Below are positions 8,841-16,468 of a stretch of DNA of 19,928 nt, one piece after another. The translations under genes and the position numbers were made by a program. The first letter of the stretch is position 1; every line of letters begins with the position of its first letter. This stretch comes from Zygnema cylindricum (taxonomy: Eukaryota > Streptophyta > Zygnematophyceae > Zygnematales > Zygnemataceae): positions 126,001 to 145,928 of the forward strand of contig JBBHKE010000831.1 of the NCBI GenBank assembly GCA_037447655.1, read 5' to 3'. The notes beneath the pieces were generated by a model. The model was not told the DNA's origin and did no database searches. It worked only from the letters and a program-made list of their open reading frames with translations.

Positions 8841-10036
8841 GTATGTACTTTATTGAAGCTTTTTTTGATGTATTTTTAAGTATTTTTCTTTACTTTTTAA
8901 GTTTTTTTTATATCTTTTAAAGTTTTATTTTCTATTTTTGAAGCTCTTCTCTTAAGTTTTTTGCAAGATTTTTTCTAAGTTTTTTTTTAAGCTTTCTTTT
9001 TTAAAGTGTTATTTAGTCTTTTTAAAGTTTTTTTAAACTTTTTCTAAACTTTTTTAAAGCAAAAATGAAGCATTTTTTATGCTTTTTTCAGTCTTTTTTA
9101 AAATAGCAACGTTTTTTGAAGGTCTTTTACGGTTTTTTTTTTCCTTTCTTTTTTATGTTTGTTTTATTTTTTTTGAAGTTTAAGGTTTTTTTTTCTGTTT
9201 ACGTTTAATTTATAGGTTTTGAGTTCTTAGGGTTTTTTTTTTTTTTTTAGTTTCTTTAAGCTTTTTTGTTATTTAAATTTTTTGTTGACATAGTAAAACC
9301 TTTTTTGTCGCTGGAATTGATGAAAAATTCATGAATTTGTTAAATTAACAATGTCACAAAGTATTCATTTTTTTTTTTTGTTCTATTTATTTATTTATTT
9401 TCTCAAACTTTTTGGAGCGGGTCTTAAAAATTGATATTTATCGGTTTTGGATGCTTTGGAGTTAAGTAGAAATTTGCCTTCGTTTTTAGTTTTTTTTTTT
9501 TTTTCCCTTAAGAGTTTAATAAAATTTTAAAAAAGTCGCATTCGATATTTTATTATTATTATTATTTTTATATTTTTTTAAGGGCCACAGAGTTTAATAA
9601 AATTGAAATAAAAGTGGCGATTGAGTTGTGTGTTTTAAAATTTTATAAAATTGTTTTGGTAAAAGAGGAAAATGTTTTGTTTGAGAGGGAGAAGGGTGAG
9701 GATGTTGAAGGGAGGGATCACGTGGTTCCTCAGGTTTTGGGGTTTCAGCCATTCAAAGGTTTTCGTATTTCTCTTAAAACTTTTCAGGATTTATAGCGAT
9801 TTCAGGCTTAAATGGGTTTTAAGTTATTTTTGGGAGTTTTTCAGGTTTCTTCAGAGTTTATGACGCTGTTTTTGTAGGGTTTTAAGGTTTTATAAGGTCT
9901 TTGTGAGGTTTTATAGGGTTTTCAGGGTTTTTTTCAGAAGGCTTTAATAGGATTAAAAATATATTAGGATTATTTAGGGTTTTTTGTAAAGTTTTATAGG
10001 GTTTTTAGGGTATATTTTGGGTTTTGGGGGAGGCAG
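8841..10036 (+). other. T-rich intron with A/G-rich and TTAGGG-like patches
   Basis: From 8850 to 9600 it is extremely T-rich with AAG-TTTT words. From about 9790 to 10030 words of the type TTTTAGGGTTTT and TATAGGGTTTT recur. A small exon whose length leaves remainder 2 when divided by 3 is required here, because 8840 ends one base into a codon and 10037 starts on a codon. Confidence 0.7.
9711..9733 (+). CDS. Candidate 23-nt microexon (weak)
   Basis: GAAG precedes and GTTTTG follows at 9734. Completing the Gly codon left open at 8840, it reads G-RDHVVPQ and ends on a codon boundary, as required before the exon at 10037. Relatives have a short segment of similar length ending in Gln here. The acceptor lacks a pyrimidine tract, so other placements are possible. 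Confidence 0.3.
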
Positions 10037-10102
10037 GTGAACCGAATCCGGACATCTTTGGCGGTGATGGCGGCCAATGGGACGGCTTTTGGCCTCCGAC
10101 AG
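10037..10102 (+). CDS. GBP-like GTPase exon (end of GTPase domain)
   Basis: AGGCAG precedes; GTACCC follows at 10103. The 22 codons begin VNRIRTSLAVMAANG and end TAFGLRQ, in phase 0 at both ends. The pattern VN-x-IR-x-S-(L)-x-x-[MF] with a downstream [ST]-x-F-x-L is conserved at the end of the GTPase domain of plant GBP-like proteins, leading into the P-H-L segment of the next exon. Confidence 0.92.
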
Positions 10103-10103
10103 G

Positions 10104-10420
10104 TACCCCTTTTTTCCTTTTTTTTTGTTTTTAGACAGTTTATCCCCCCTTTATACCCTCTTTAGACCCTCTTTATACCCCCTACGTCAACTGCCCACCC
10201 ACTCCCCATTTTTTTCTCCCTTTCTTTTCCCTCTCCACCTGCCCCCTCCCCTTTTCCCCTCTTTTTTTCCCTCTATTTTCCCCTTTTATTCCTCTCTCCT
10301 CCTCCCCTTTTTCCGTCTTTTTTCCCCTACCTTTTCCCATTCTCTCCCCTCCCCCCCCTCCCCCCCCCCCTTTTTTGTTTTTTTCTTTTGTTCCCTTTTT
10401 CTTTCCGGTTTCTTTATTTT
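10104..10420. repeat. C/T-rich intronic tract
   Basis: Almost all C and T over ~300 bases (CCCTTTTT, CCTCTTT and a C-run near 10345-10370). The long Phe/Pro/Ser frame here is simple-sequence. Confidence 0.85.
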
Positions 10421-10429
10421 TGGAGAGAC

Positions 10430-10470
10430 CATTTAGTGCGCATTAAATTGTGTGGCACAACAGACATCGA
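10430..10470 (+). pseudogene. Partial upstream copy of the 10583 exon
   Basis: These 41 bases match 10586-10626, the start of the following exon, at 34 of 41 positions without gaps; both contain GTGTG after a TTAAATTG or CTAAATTG. The copy sits 156 bp upstream of the real exon start. It is preceded by GAGAG rather than a pyrimidine-rich AG, and homology stops after about 14 codons. It looks like a decayed tandem duplication of the exon's 5' part. Confidence 0.75.
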
Positions 10471-10582
10471 AAAGGGCTAAAAAAAACTTATTTCAAAACC
10501 TTTTTCAATCCTTTTTTTTAAACCATTCTAACTAAATTTCCTTTTTTCTTCTTTTTCTTTTCTTTTTCCGTTTGGGTCCCAG

Positions 10583-10750
10583 CCTCATTTAATGCGCACT
10601 AAATTGTGTGACATGACGGACAGCGATCTGGACGTGACATATGTCACACAGAGGAACGAGCTCCGGCAGATAGTGACAAAAATGGTTGCTCCCAAGCTGT
10701 GGGCAGGGAGGACGATGGAGGGGAGGGAGTTCGCGAATATGATTGAACAG
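10583..10750 (+). CDS. GBP-like GTPase exon (junction to helical domain)
   Basis: TCCCAG precedes; GTTTTTTCC follows at 10751. The 56 codons begin PHLMRTKLCDMTDSDLD and end EGREFANMIEQ. R-T-K-L-C and the following L-x-x-x-YV segment, then M-x-P-K and G-[KR]-x-[LM]-x-G-x-[ED]-F, match the linker and first helices of the GBP helical domain. Phase 0 at both ends. Confidence 0.94.
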
Positions 10751-10955
10751 GTTTTTTCCTCTCCCTCTTTCTCTCTCTTTTTCTCTCCCTCTCTCTTTCA
10801 TTCTCGCTCTCCCTCTCTTCCTCTCTCTCGCTGGCCCCCTCCCACTTCTTACCGGAAAAATTCTAAACGACCCTCTTTCCCTCGCTACCCACTCTAAAAT
10901 ACCCTGAAAAAGCCTCTCTCTCTTTTTCTCTCCCTCCCTCTTCCCCCCCATCCAA

Positions 10956-11018
10956 ACCCTGGAAGCATTAAACGACAGTAACATCCTTTCGCCGGAACCG
11001 TGATCAAGGTTTTCAATT
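10956..11018 (+). pseudogene. Decayed exon copy 1 (acceptor AG changed to AA)
   Basis: It begins ACCCTGGAAGCATTAAACGA, matching the starts at 11147 and 11375. The two bases before it are AA where the other copies have AG. The frame then drifts and meets a TGA in the region equivalent to the ..SIVEVF segment. It is the most diverged of the three copies. Confidence 0.85.
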
Positions 11019-11146
11019 ATGCTTTCTCCCTCTCTCTCTCTCTCTCCCTCTTCCTGTCTCTCCCTCTCTTCTCTCTCTCCCTCTTCTCTCCACTTTCCCC
11101 TTTCGCCCTCTCTCTCCCTTTCTCTTCCTCTCTCCCTCTCTCCCAG

Positions 11147-11212
11147 ACCCTGGAAGCCCTTAACGACGGTACCATTCCTTCCGCTGGTTCCATAGTCGAA
11201 GTTTTCATTTGA
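11147..11212 (+). pseudogene. Exon copy 2 with intact acceptor, ending in TGA
   Basis: TCTCCCAG precedes a 20-codon stretch, TLEALNDGTIPSAGSIVEVF, that encodes the same residues as the start of the exon at 11375 while differing at several silent positions. Then comes ATT and the stop TGA (11210-11212), followed directly by CT-rich intron sequence. No donor is present at its end. If this acceptor were used, the protein would stop before most of the helical domain and the membrane anchor. Confidence 0.88.
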
Positions 11213-11374
11213 TTGCTCTCTCCCTCTTTCTCTCTCTCCCTCCCCGCTCCCGCTCCTCCTTCCCCTCTTTCCTCTCTCTCTCCCTCTCTTTCCCTCTCTC
11301 TCTCCTAAGTCTAAAAAAACCCTTTCTCTCCTAAATCTAAAAAAACTCTCTCTCCCTCTCTCCCTCTCCCCCAG

Positions 11375-11632
11375 ACTCTCGAGGCCCTTAACGACGGTAC
11401 CATCCCTTCCGCCGGTTCCATAGTGGAAGTTTTCAACCGGGGGGTGAGAGAGAGAGCCATGGCCGCTTACCACAACCTCATGGCCTCCGTAAAGCTTCCG
11501 TTATCGGAGGAAAAATTGAACGAGGAGCATGAAACGGCCGCCCGGGCGGCAAGGGAGTTTTTCGAGAAGGAAAGGTTTGGGCATCGGTCGTCAGACGAGG
11601 CTTCTCAGCGGTTGGAGGAGGAGCTCTTGAAG
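11375..11632 (+). CDS. GBP-like GTPase helical-domain exon
   Basis: TCCCCCAG precedes; GTGGAG follows at 11633. The 86 codons begin TLEALNDGTIPSAGSIVEVF, pass RGVRERAMAAYHNLM, and end RLEEELLK. L-x-x-L-N-x-G-x-[IV]-P-[ST] is a hallmark of the GBP middle domain, and the rest is charged and predicted helical. Phase 0 at both ends. This is the downstream and only complete member of three tandem copies of the exon start. Confidence 0.95.
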
Positions 11633-12184
11633 GTGGAGAGAGAGGGAGGGATAGAGAGAGTTCTTTTTTTGTTTATGTTTGTGTGGAGGATTTGTTTTTT
11701 GTGAATTGTTGGGTTTTTTTTTTTACCGCTTCTAATTTGATCTGTTAGTTTAGGCTGCTCCAAATCGATTAAAATCGACTTATATTTTTTTCAAATCGAT
11801 TATAATTGACTCAATTCTTTCCAAACTGATCCTAAATTGACTCAATTCTTTACAAGTTGATGCTAAATTGACTCAATTCTTTACAAGTTGATGCTACATT
11901 GACTCAATTCTTTACAAGTTGATGCTAAATTGACTCAATTCTTTACAAGTTGATGCTAAATTGACTCATTTCTTTCCAAATTGATCCTAAATTGACTCAA
12001 TTCTTTCCAATTTGATCTAATTCGAGATCTAAATCCTTTTGAATTCTTCCGTGATCAACCTTGCTTTATTTTCTTTCCCATTGTTTTTTTCTCCCTCCCT
12101 CCCTCCCTCCCTCCCTCCCTCCCTCCCTTTTCTTTCCCACCCTTTCTTCCTCCCTCCCTCCCTCCCTCCCTCGCTCCCTCCCAG
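11633..12184 (+). other. Intron with 31-bp repeat array and (CCCT)n
   Basis: It starts purine-rich (GTGGAGAGAGAGGGAGGG), carries a T-rich stretch, the 31-bp array at about 11765-12030, and ends in CCCT repeats (12090-12182) with CCCAG at the acceptor. Confidence 0.85.
11765..12030 (+). repeat. 31-bp tandem array, orientation A
   Basis: Units of 31 bp containing CTAAATTGACTCAATTCTTT followed by ACAAGTTGATG or CCAAATTGATC recur about eight times; the middle units are nearly identical. The consensus is the reverse complement of the array at 13598-13995. Confidence 0.9.
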
Positions 12185-12397
12185 GCTGACAAAAAGAACC
12201 GCGACACCAACGCCCTCCTCTCCTCCCGAGAGTGCGAATTACTATATGCGAGTTGTGAGGATAACCTCGAGTACCTGAGTTCCATGAGGATTCCCTCCAT
12301 GGCAAAATTCGACGCGGGAGTCAAAAGTTGCAACGAGAGCGCGGAAAGGGACTGCAGGGGGCCGTCGAGGGAACACTATGTGGAGAGGCTCGGGAAG
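12185..12397 (+). CDS. GBP-like GTPase helical-domain exon with Cys residues
   Basis: CCCAG precedes; GTGGGG follows at 12398. The 71 codons begin ADKKNRDTNALLSSRECELLY, corrected by homology to a helical segment, and include LRSMR-like SSMRIPSMAKFDAGVKSC and a final HYVERLGK. The pattern L-P-S-x-x-[KR]-F-x-x-G of GBP C-terminal helices is matched by IPSMAKFDAG. Several Cys residues (CELL, SCED, KSCN, RDCR) are spaced through it. Phase 0 at both ends. Confidence 0.94.
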
Positions 12398-12891
12398 GTG
12401 GGGGGAGGGAGGGGAGAGGGAGAGGGAGGAGGGGGGAAGGGCAAGCAGAAGAGGGGAGTGAGGAGGGGGAGCGAGAGGGGAAAGCGGGAGAGGGAGGGGA
12501 AAGGGGGAGAGAGAGGGGAGAGCGTGAGAGAGTGAGTTGGGTATCAGATATGAAATCATGACGATGAAAAGTGGTATGAAAGTCAAAGTAGAGAAGAGAG
12601 TATTTGTAAACCAAAATTGTATGTATTAATTAATTAATTGATTAATATATTTACATTGAAACAAAATATATATTATCCTATACCAGCGGGAGTATAAATA
12701 CCGGAGGGAAAATATCTTAAGCGGGACCTCTCGGGACTCTTAAGAGCCTTTGTACCCTTTAAGGGGTCATTAAACTCTTCAATCCTTTATATCATTTTTT
12801 TACCTTTAGTTGTAACAGTCAAAAAGGTCGTCGACCATAGTCAGAAAACAGAATCATATGTCTCTCTTTCTCTCTCGCGCTTTCTTTCTCT

Positions 12892-12943
<52 letters not shown>

Positions 12944-13130
12944 CTTTCTTCCTCTCATATCTCTTTCTCTCTCTTACTCTCTCTCTGACTCTCTATTTCT
13001 TTCTCTCTCTCCATCTCTCTCTCTCTCTCTTATCATCTCTCTCTCTCGCTCTCTCTTCCCCCAAAACTCACCATCTTCTCCCTCTCCCTCTCCCTCCCTC
13101 CCTCTCTCCCTCCCTCTTTCTCCACCCCAG
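12398..13130 (+). other. Intron with strong purine start and pyrimidine end
   Basis: Bases 12398-12535 are nearly all G and A. Bases 12859-13130 are nearly all C and T, including a pure (CT)n at 12896-12940. Between them lies an AT-rich stretch with TTAATTAATTAATTGATTAA near 12630. The two ends are potentially complementary. Confidence 0.88.
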
Positions 13131-13402
13131 ATGTGTACCCGAGAACGTTCCCAGTTCGAAAAAGAGTACAACCAGCGCCTCTTCAACTGGCTCGTCGTCG
13201 CGTCGCTCGTCCTCGTCGCCATCGGTCGCTTCCTCCTCAAATCCACACTAATTGAGGTGTGCGCGTGGGCGCTTTTCGTCTTTTTGGAGGCCTACACGAG
13301 GATATTTTGGTCGGTGGAGGGACTGTACTACAATAAGGCCTGGAGGGCCTTTGTGGGGGTGTGGGAGGCCGTGGTCTTTAATCCGGTGGTGGACGTGGAT
13401 AG
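13131..13402 (+). CDS. GBP-like GTPase exon with two hydrophobic helices
   Basis: CACCCCAG precedes; GTGAGAG follows at 13403. It encodes 90 codons plus AG, beginning MCTRERSQFEKEYNQRLFNW. Two hydrophobic segments follow: about residues 19-36 (LVVASLVLVAIGRFLL) and about residues 40-55 (EVCAWALFVFLEA), separated by a short polar turn and followed by aromatic-rich sequence ending in PVVDVDR. This is the hairpin-type membrane anchor of plant-type GBP-like proteins. The exon opens with ATG, but upstream homology is continuous, so this is internal and not the start. Confidence 0.94.
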
Positions 13403-14134
13403 GTGAGAGGGGGTGGAGGGAGAGGGAGAGAGGGGGAGTTGGAGGGAAAAATAAAAGAAGAGAGTAGAATAAGGTAAGTGAATGCTAAGGAGGAATGAAA
13501 AACCTTTTTTTTTTGCACAAATAAATGTCAGGGTTTTTTTATCTGCCTGTTGAGAAGAGAATTTCGCAAAAGAAAAATAAGAAAGAAAAAAGAGGGAAGA
13601 TCAATTTGGAAAGAAATTAGTCATTTTAGGATGAATTTGGAAAGAAATGAGTCAATTTAAGATCATTTTGGAAAGAATTGAGTCAATTTAAGATTAATTT
13701 GGAAAAAAAATAGTTAATTTATTATAAATTTTGAAAGAAATTGGTCTATTTAGGATCAATTTGGAAAGAAATGAGTCAATTTAGCATCAATTTGGTAAGA
13801 ATTGAGTCGATTTAGGATCAATTTGGAAAGAAACGAGTCAATTTAGGATCAATTTGGAAAGAAATGAGTTTGTTTAGGATCATTTTGGAAAGATATGAGT
13901 CAATTTTTGGAAAGAAACTAGTAAATTTAGGATCAATTTGAAATGGATTTAAATCGATTTGAAAAGAATTGCGTTGATTTTAATTGATTTTAATATAATC
14001 GAGTCCATTTTTGATTGAAGGATATTGGAAAGGGAGAGGACGGGATATGGGGGGGTAGGGGAGAGACGGGAGGGATATCCACTTTTTTTTATTTTTTCTC
14101 TTCCCTCTTTTTCCTTTTTTTTGTCTTTTTCCAG
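13403..14134 (+). other. Last intron with 31-bp repeat array
   Basis: It starts purine-rich (GTGAGAGGGGGTGGAGGGAG), carries the 31-bp array at about 13598-13995, a short GC-rich purine patch at 14025-14075 and a T/C-rich acceptor region ending TTTTTCCAG. Confidence 0.85.
13598..13995 (-). repeat. 31-bp tandem array, orientation B
   Basis: About twelve units of 31 bp containing GGATCAATTTGGAAAGAAAT followed by GAGTCAATTTA. The units are more diverged than in the array at 11765-12030, and a few are shortened. The consensus is the reverse complement of that array, so the two are inverted with respect to each other. Confidence 0.9.
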
Positions 14135-14255
14135 ATGGGCTGTTCCCATTGGTTGGTTTTTGGCGGTTAGTGTGGTTCTCTGTCGGTGTTACCCGAGGAG
14201 ACGGAGAATCGTGGGAACTAATAATGTGAAGAAAACCTCCAAATGGTGTTTTTAA
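14135..14255 (+). CDS. Terminal exon: third hydrophobic helix and stop
   Basis: TTTTTCCAG precedes. The first base completes Arg (AG+A), then WAVPIGWFLAVSVVLC forms a third hydrophobic segment. It is followed by a basic stretch (CYPRRRRI) and a tail ending KKTSKWCF, then TAA at 14253-14255. The W-A-[IV]-P-I segment is the expected last part of this protein family. A basic tail after a membrane helix fits a cytosolic C-terminus. Confidence 0.92.
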
Positions 14256-14267
14256 AAACCTCAATAT

Positions 14268-14302
<35 letters not shown>

Positions 14303-15092
14303 TTTTTTTTTTGGGTTTTTAAATAGAAAATTGTTTTTTTTTTTTTTAAGTTTTTTTTTTTTTCCAAATGGTGTTAGATTTTTTTTCTTTTTTCTTTTTT
14401 TTTTCCCTGAAATCTTCAACACGGTGTTTTTGAATGGAAATGGGAGACTTTTTTTTTTCGAAGTTAGCAGGCTCTTCTGAGGTTCCCTTTTTTTTTCCCT
14501 TTTTTGGGGAATGGTTAGAATTAAGAATGAGTCCTCTTTTTTTGTCTTTTGGTACCTGTCGGTCTCTTTTTTTTTTTTTTAAACAGTTTTTTCTTATAAA
14601 ACGTCAAACTCGAAATTCTTATCATTAGTAAGTGTTTTTCTTTTTCGAGTTTGGAATTATTAGAAAAAAGAAGCTGAGAATTGGAGTGGAAAATTTTGAT
14701 ATTATAAGAGGGATAAGGAGAGAAAAAAATGGGACAAAAAAAATATATTTGTCAGAATTTGTAAATTTTTTAGTAGTTGGTTTGGAGAAAAAGGTTTTTC
14801 ATTTTTTGCATTTTTAATTTGAAAATATGAACGGTTTTCTATCTTAATGGTATGGATTTTTTTTTGTCCAACCAAGGGTTTTTTAAGCTAGGCTTTATCT
14901 CCATATGTATTTTTTAGTATTTCTATTTTTTTTCTGTCCGGCTTTGTTTCATTTTTTTTAATCTTTTTATGGAATAAATCGTTTTATATAAAAATATAAA
15001 AAAATAAAAATAAAAAATATATATAAAAAATAAGATATATATAAAAATATATATATATATATAAAATATTATATTTAATAAATCCGCTCATA

Positions 15093-15134
<42 letters not shown>

Positions 15135-16080
15135 AAATATATATACTTTGTTGAACTACTTTAAATATTGTTTGTCGAAAATAGTTTAAAACTTTAGGAA
15201 GTACATTCAAAACTCTTCAGATTTAGTAAAATTATAAAAGTTATACAAATAATTGTTGAAAACCCAAAAGAAAATTTGAGAAGTATGAATAAAAATGTTT
15301 AAAATGGTTAAGATTTTATTAAAAATCTATACCCAATTCCGTGTCCCCTGGTTCGAATTCTTACAATTTCTATTGATTACAGAAAAAATCTCGAAAATGT
15401 TAACTAGAAAAAGCTGATTTTATAAATGCAGTAATATAATTATTGAACTGCTTTAAAAATGCCCTAAAAAAACTCTACAAAAGCCCTTAAATAGCCCAAA
15501 AAATCCTAAAAAAATCCTAGAAAATCCCTCAAGCAGAGGTGCTACAATATTTAGAGTCTTGAATTTTCCTCTCCGTCTCTCTATGTCACAACAAAGTGGA
15601 TATTTACTTCCATGAAAAAGTAATTTGTATGTTTTTTGGCGAAGGAATTTGACCGAATGTACGACAACCAATTTTTTTCAGTTTATAAAAGGTTAATTTT
15701 GTTAGTGAAATTTCTCGTGCAACGATGATCTACTATTAAAACTTTCACACATCGCGAAACTCACATCCCTTCAAACAACCGGAGAATCTTTGACGAAAAA
15801 AGGTACGGTTTTTGCCTTCCCTCCAAAAAGAAGTACGTTTTTGCATTGCTTCCAGCTTCATGGTTTAGCGTGCTATTTTTTGTCAATTTTGTTTTGAAAT
15901 ACAAATTCAAATTGGAATACAAATTCAAATTGGAATACAAATTCAAACTAGAAAAAAACATTTCGAACTTAAAATGGGATTTCATATAGAAAAAAAAAAG
16001 ATCCCGCCATCTTCTCACAAATTTTTGTAACACATAAATATTTCAAAAAGGAAAACATGTATAAAAAAACCCTTTAATGC
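14256..16080. other. AT-rich intergenic region and possible 3' UTR, no gene seen
   Basis: A 33-base poly-T run lies at 14269-14301, (AT)n at about 15041-15135, and an AATAAA at about 14972, which could be chance. The end of the last exon, CCAAATGGTGTT, is repeated at about 14364. Short frames here show no motif. Confidence 0.6.
15898..15952. repeat. 18-bp tandem repeat, three copies
   Basis: TACAAATTCAAATTGGAA is repeated twice exactly, followed by a third copy that diverges at its end. The Asn/Leu/Tyr repeat in a minus-strand frame here comes from this. Confidence 0.88.
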
Positions 16081-16376
16081 TGTCGAGCGTGCCTAAGAAC
16101 CATAAGGTAAGGGCCGGCGGCCTTGAGAGAGATGCAGAAGTGGTCTGCAAATAAACCCAAATGTTGATGCTCCTTCATGATGGCAATGCCGAACTCTACC
16201 CTTATCCCTCCTAAAAACATGAATGCTAATCATAAGAGAAGATAGGATAAGCATGATGAATGAATGCGGGGGCAAGTGAAAAAGAAGATACCCCCTCCCC
16301 TTCCTTCCCTTTTTCCATTAGGTCGGGGGAAAAGGGTTAGGTCCTTGGGCCGATACCCCAATTTCCCCCCCTCTTA
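16080..16376 (-). mobile_element. Possible 3' end (PPT and LTR remnant) of the gypsy element
   Basis: Read on the minus strand, downstream of the pol remnant lie two purine-rich tracts: one at 16354-16375 (GAGGGGGGAAATTGGGG) and one at 16288-16312 (AAGGGAAGGAAGGGGAGGGGG). Either could be a polypurine tract next to a 3' LTR. I could not find paired LTRs or clear TG..CA ends in the window, so the LTR call is only positional. Confidence 0.35.
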
Positions 16377-16468
16377 GTCAATCGGGACTAAGAAAATAAA
16401 TATGTTACCCGCCCGTCCCCGCAGTACCACGGAGCAGAGGGTCGAGGAGAGTCCTAGGAAAATGGAAC

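Larger units (their letters stand above)
10751..11374 (+). other. CT-rich intron carrying two defective exon copies
   Basis: The intron is a chain of CT-rich tracts (10751-10955, 11022-11146, 11213-11374), each followed by the start of the next exon. The first two starts are defective copies; the last is the real exon at 11375. The arrangement indicates duplication of a CT-tract-plus-exon-start unit of about 190-230 bp. Confidence 0.85.
2574..14255 (+). other. Split gene: membrane-anchored GBP-like (dynamin-superfamily) GTPase
   Basis: This span joins the exons described individually below. Every exon boundary used is a GT..AG intron, and the codon phase is continuous between neighbouring exons except where a missing exon is noted. 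In order the product shows a G1 P-loop GPYRSGKS, a switch segment ending in Thr/Lys residues, a G3 motif DTEG, GTPase-core segments, an alpha-helical middle, and a C-terminal hydrophobic region with two helices plus a third. This is the layout of plant guanylate-binding-family proteins with a C-terminal membrane anchor; GBP and atlastin relatives use GTP-driven dimerisation at membranes. Function here is inferred from family membership only. The supported exons total about 1,508 nt. The 5' end, the G4 region and one microexon are unresolved, so intactness is not proven. Codons in the exons are GC-richer than the AT-rich introns. Confidence 0.88.

Noticed and set aside
10589-11473. 294-residue minus-strand open frame rich in Arg, Glu and Gly
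   Set aside because: It is antisense to the exons at 10583 and 11375 and to CT-rich intron tracts. The repeats in it are translations of GA/CT microsatellite, and the plus-strand frame carries the family homology.
12039-12614. Multiple frames with SLPPSLPPS or GREGGRE repeats
   Set aside because: They come from (CCCT)n and the purine tract around the exon 12185-12397; the exon frame is fixed by homology and by borders at both ends.
13131-13133. ATG at the first codon of the membrane exon as a separate gene start
   Set aside because: It follows a strong acceptor directly, and the phase and homology with the previous exon are continuous.
11765-13995. CRISPR-like array because of regular 31-bp units
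   Set aside because: The units are head-to-tail without unique spacers, lie in introns of a eukaryotic gene and are AT-rich minisatellites.
14269-14301. Poly-T run as a reverse poly(A) tail of a retroposed gene on the minus strand
   Set aside because: No minus-strand gene copy lies to its left, since the last exon of the plus-strand gene is there. The surrounding region is generally T-rich, and no target-site duplication was seen.
15453-16033. Minus-strand frames of 72 and 90 residues
   Set aside because: They are composed of A/T-rich and 18-bp repeat translations (Asn-Leu-Tyr-Ser units) with no domain signal.
16080-16460. tRNA or other RNA gene near the gypsy 3' end
   Set aside because: No cloverleaf-compatible arms or A/B-box combination that I could support by eye.
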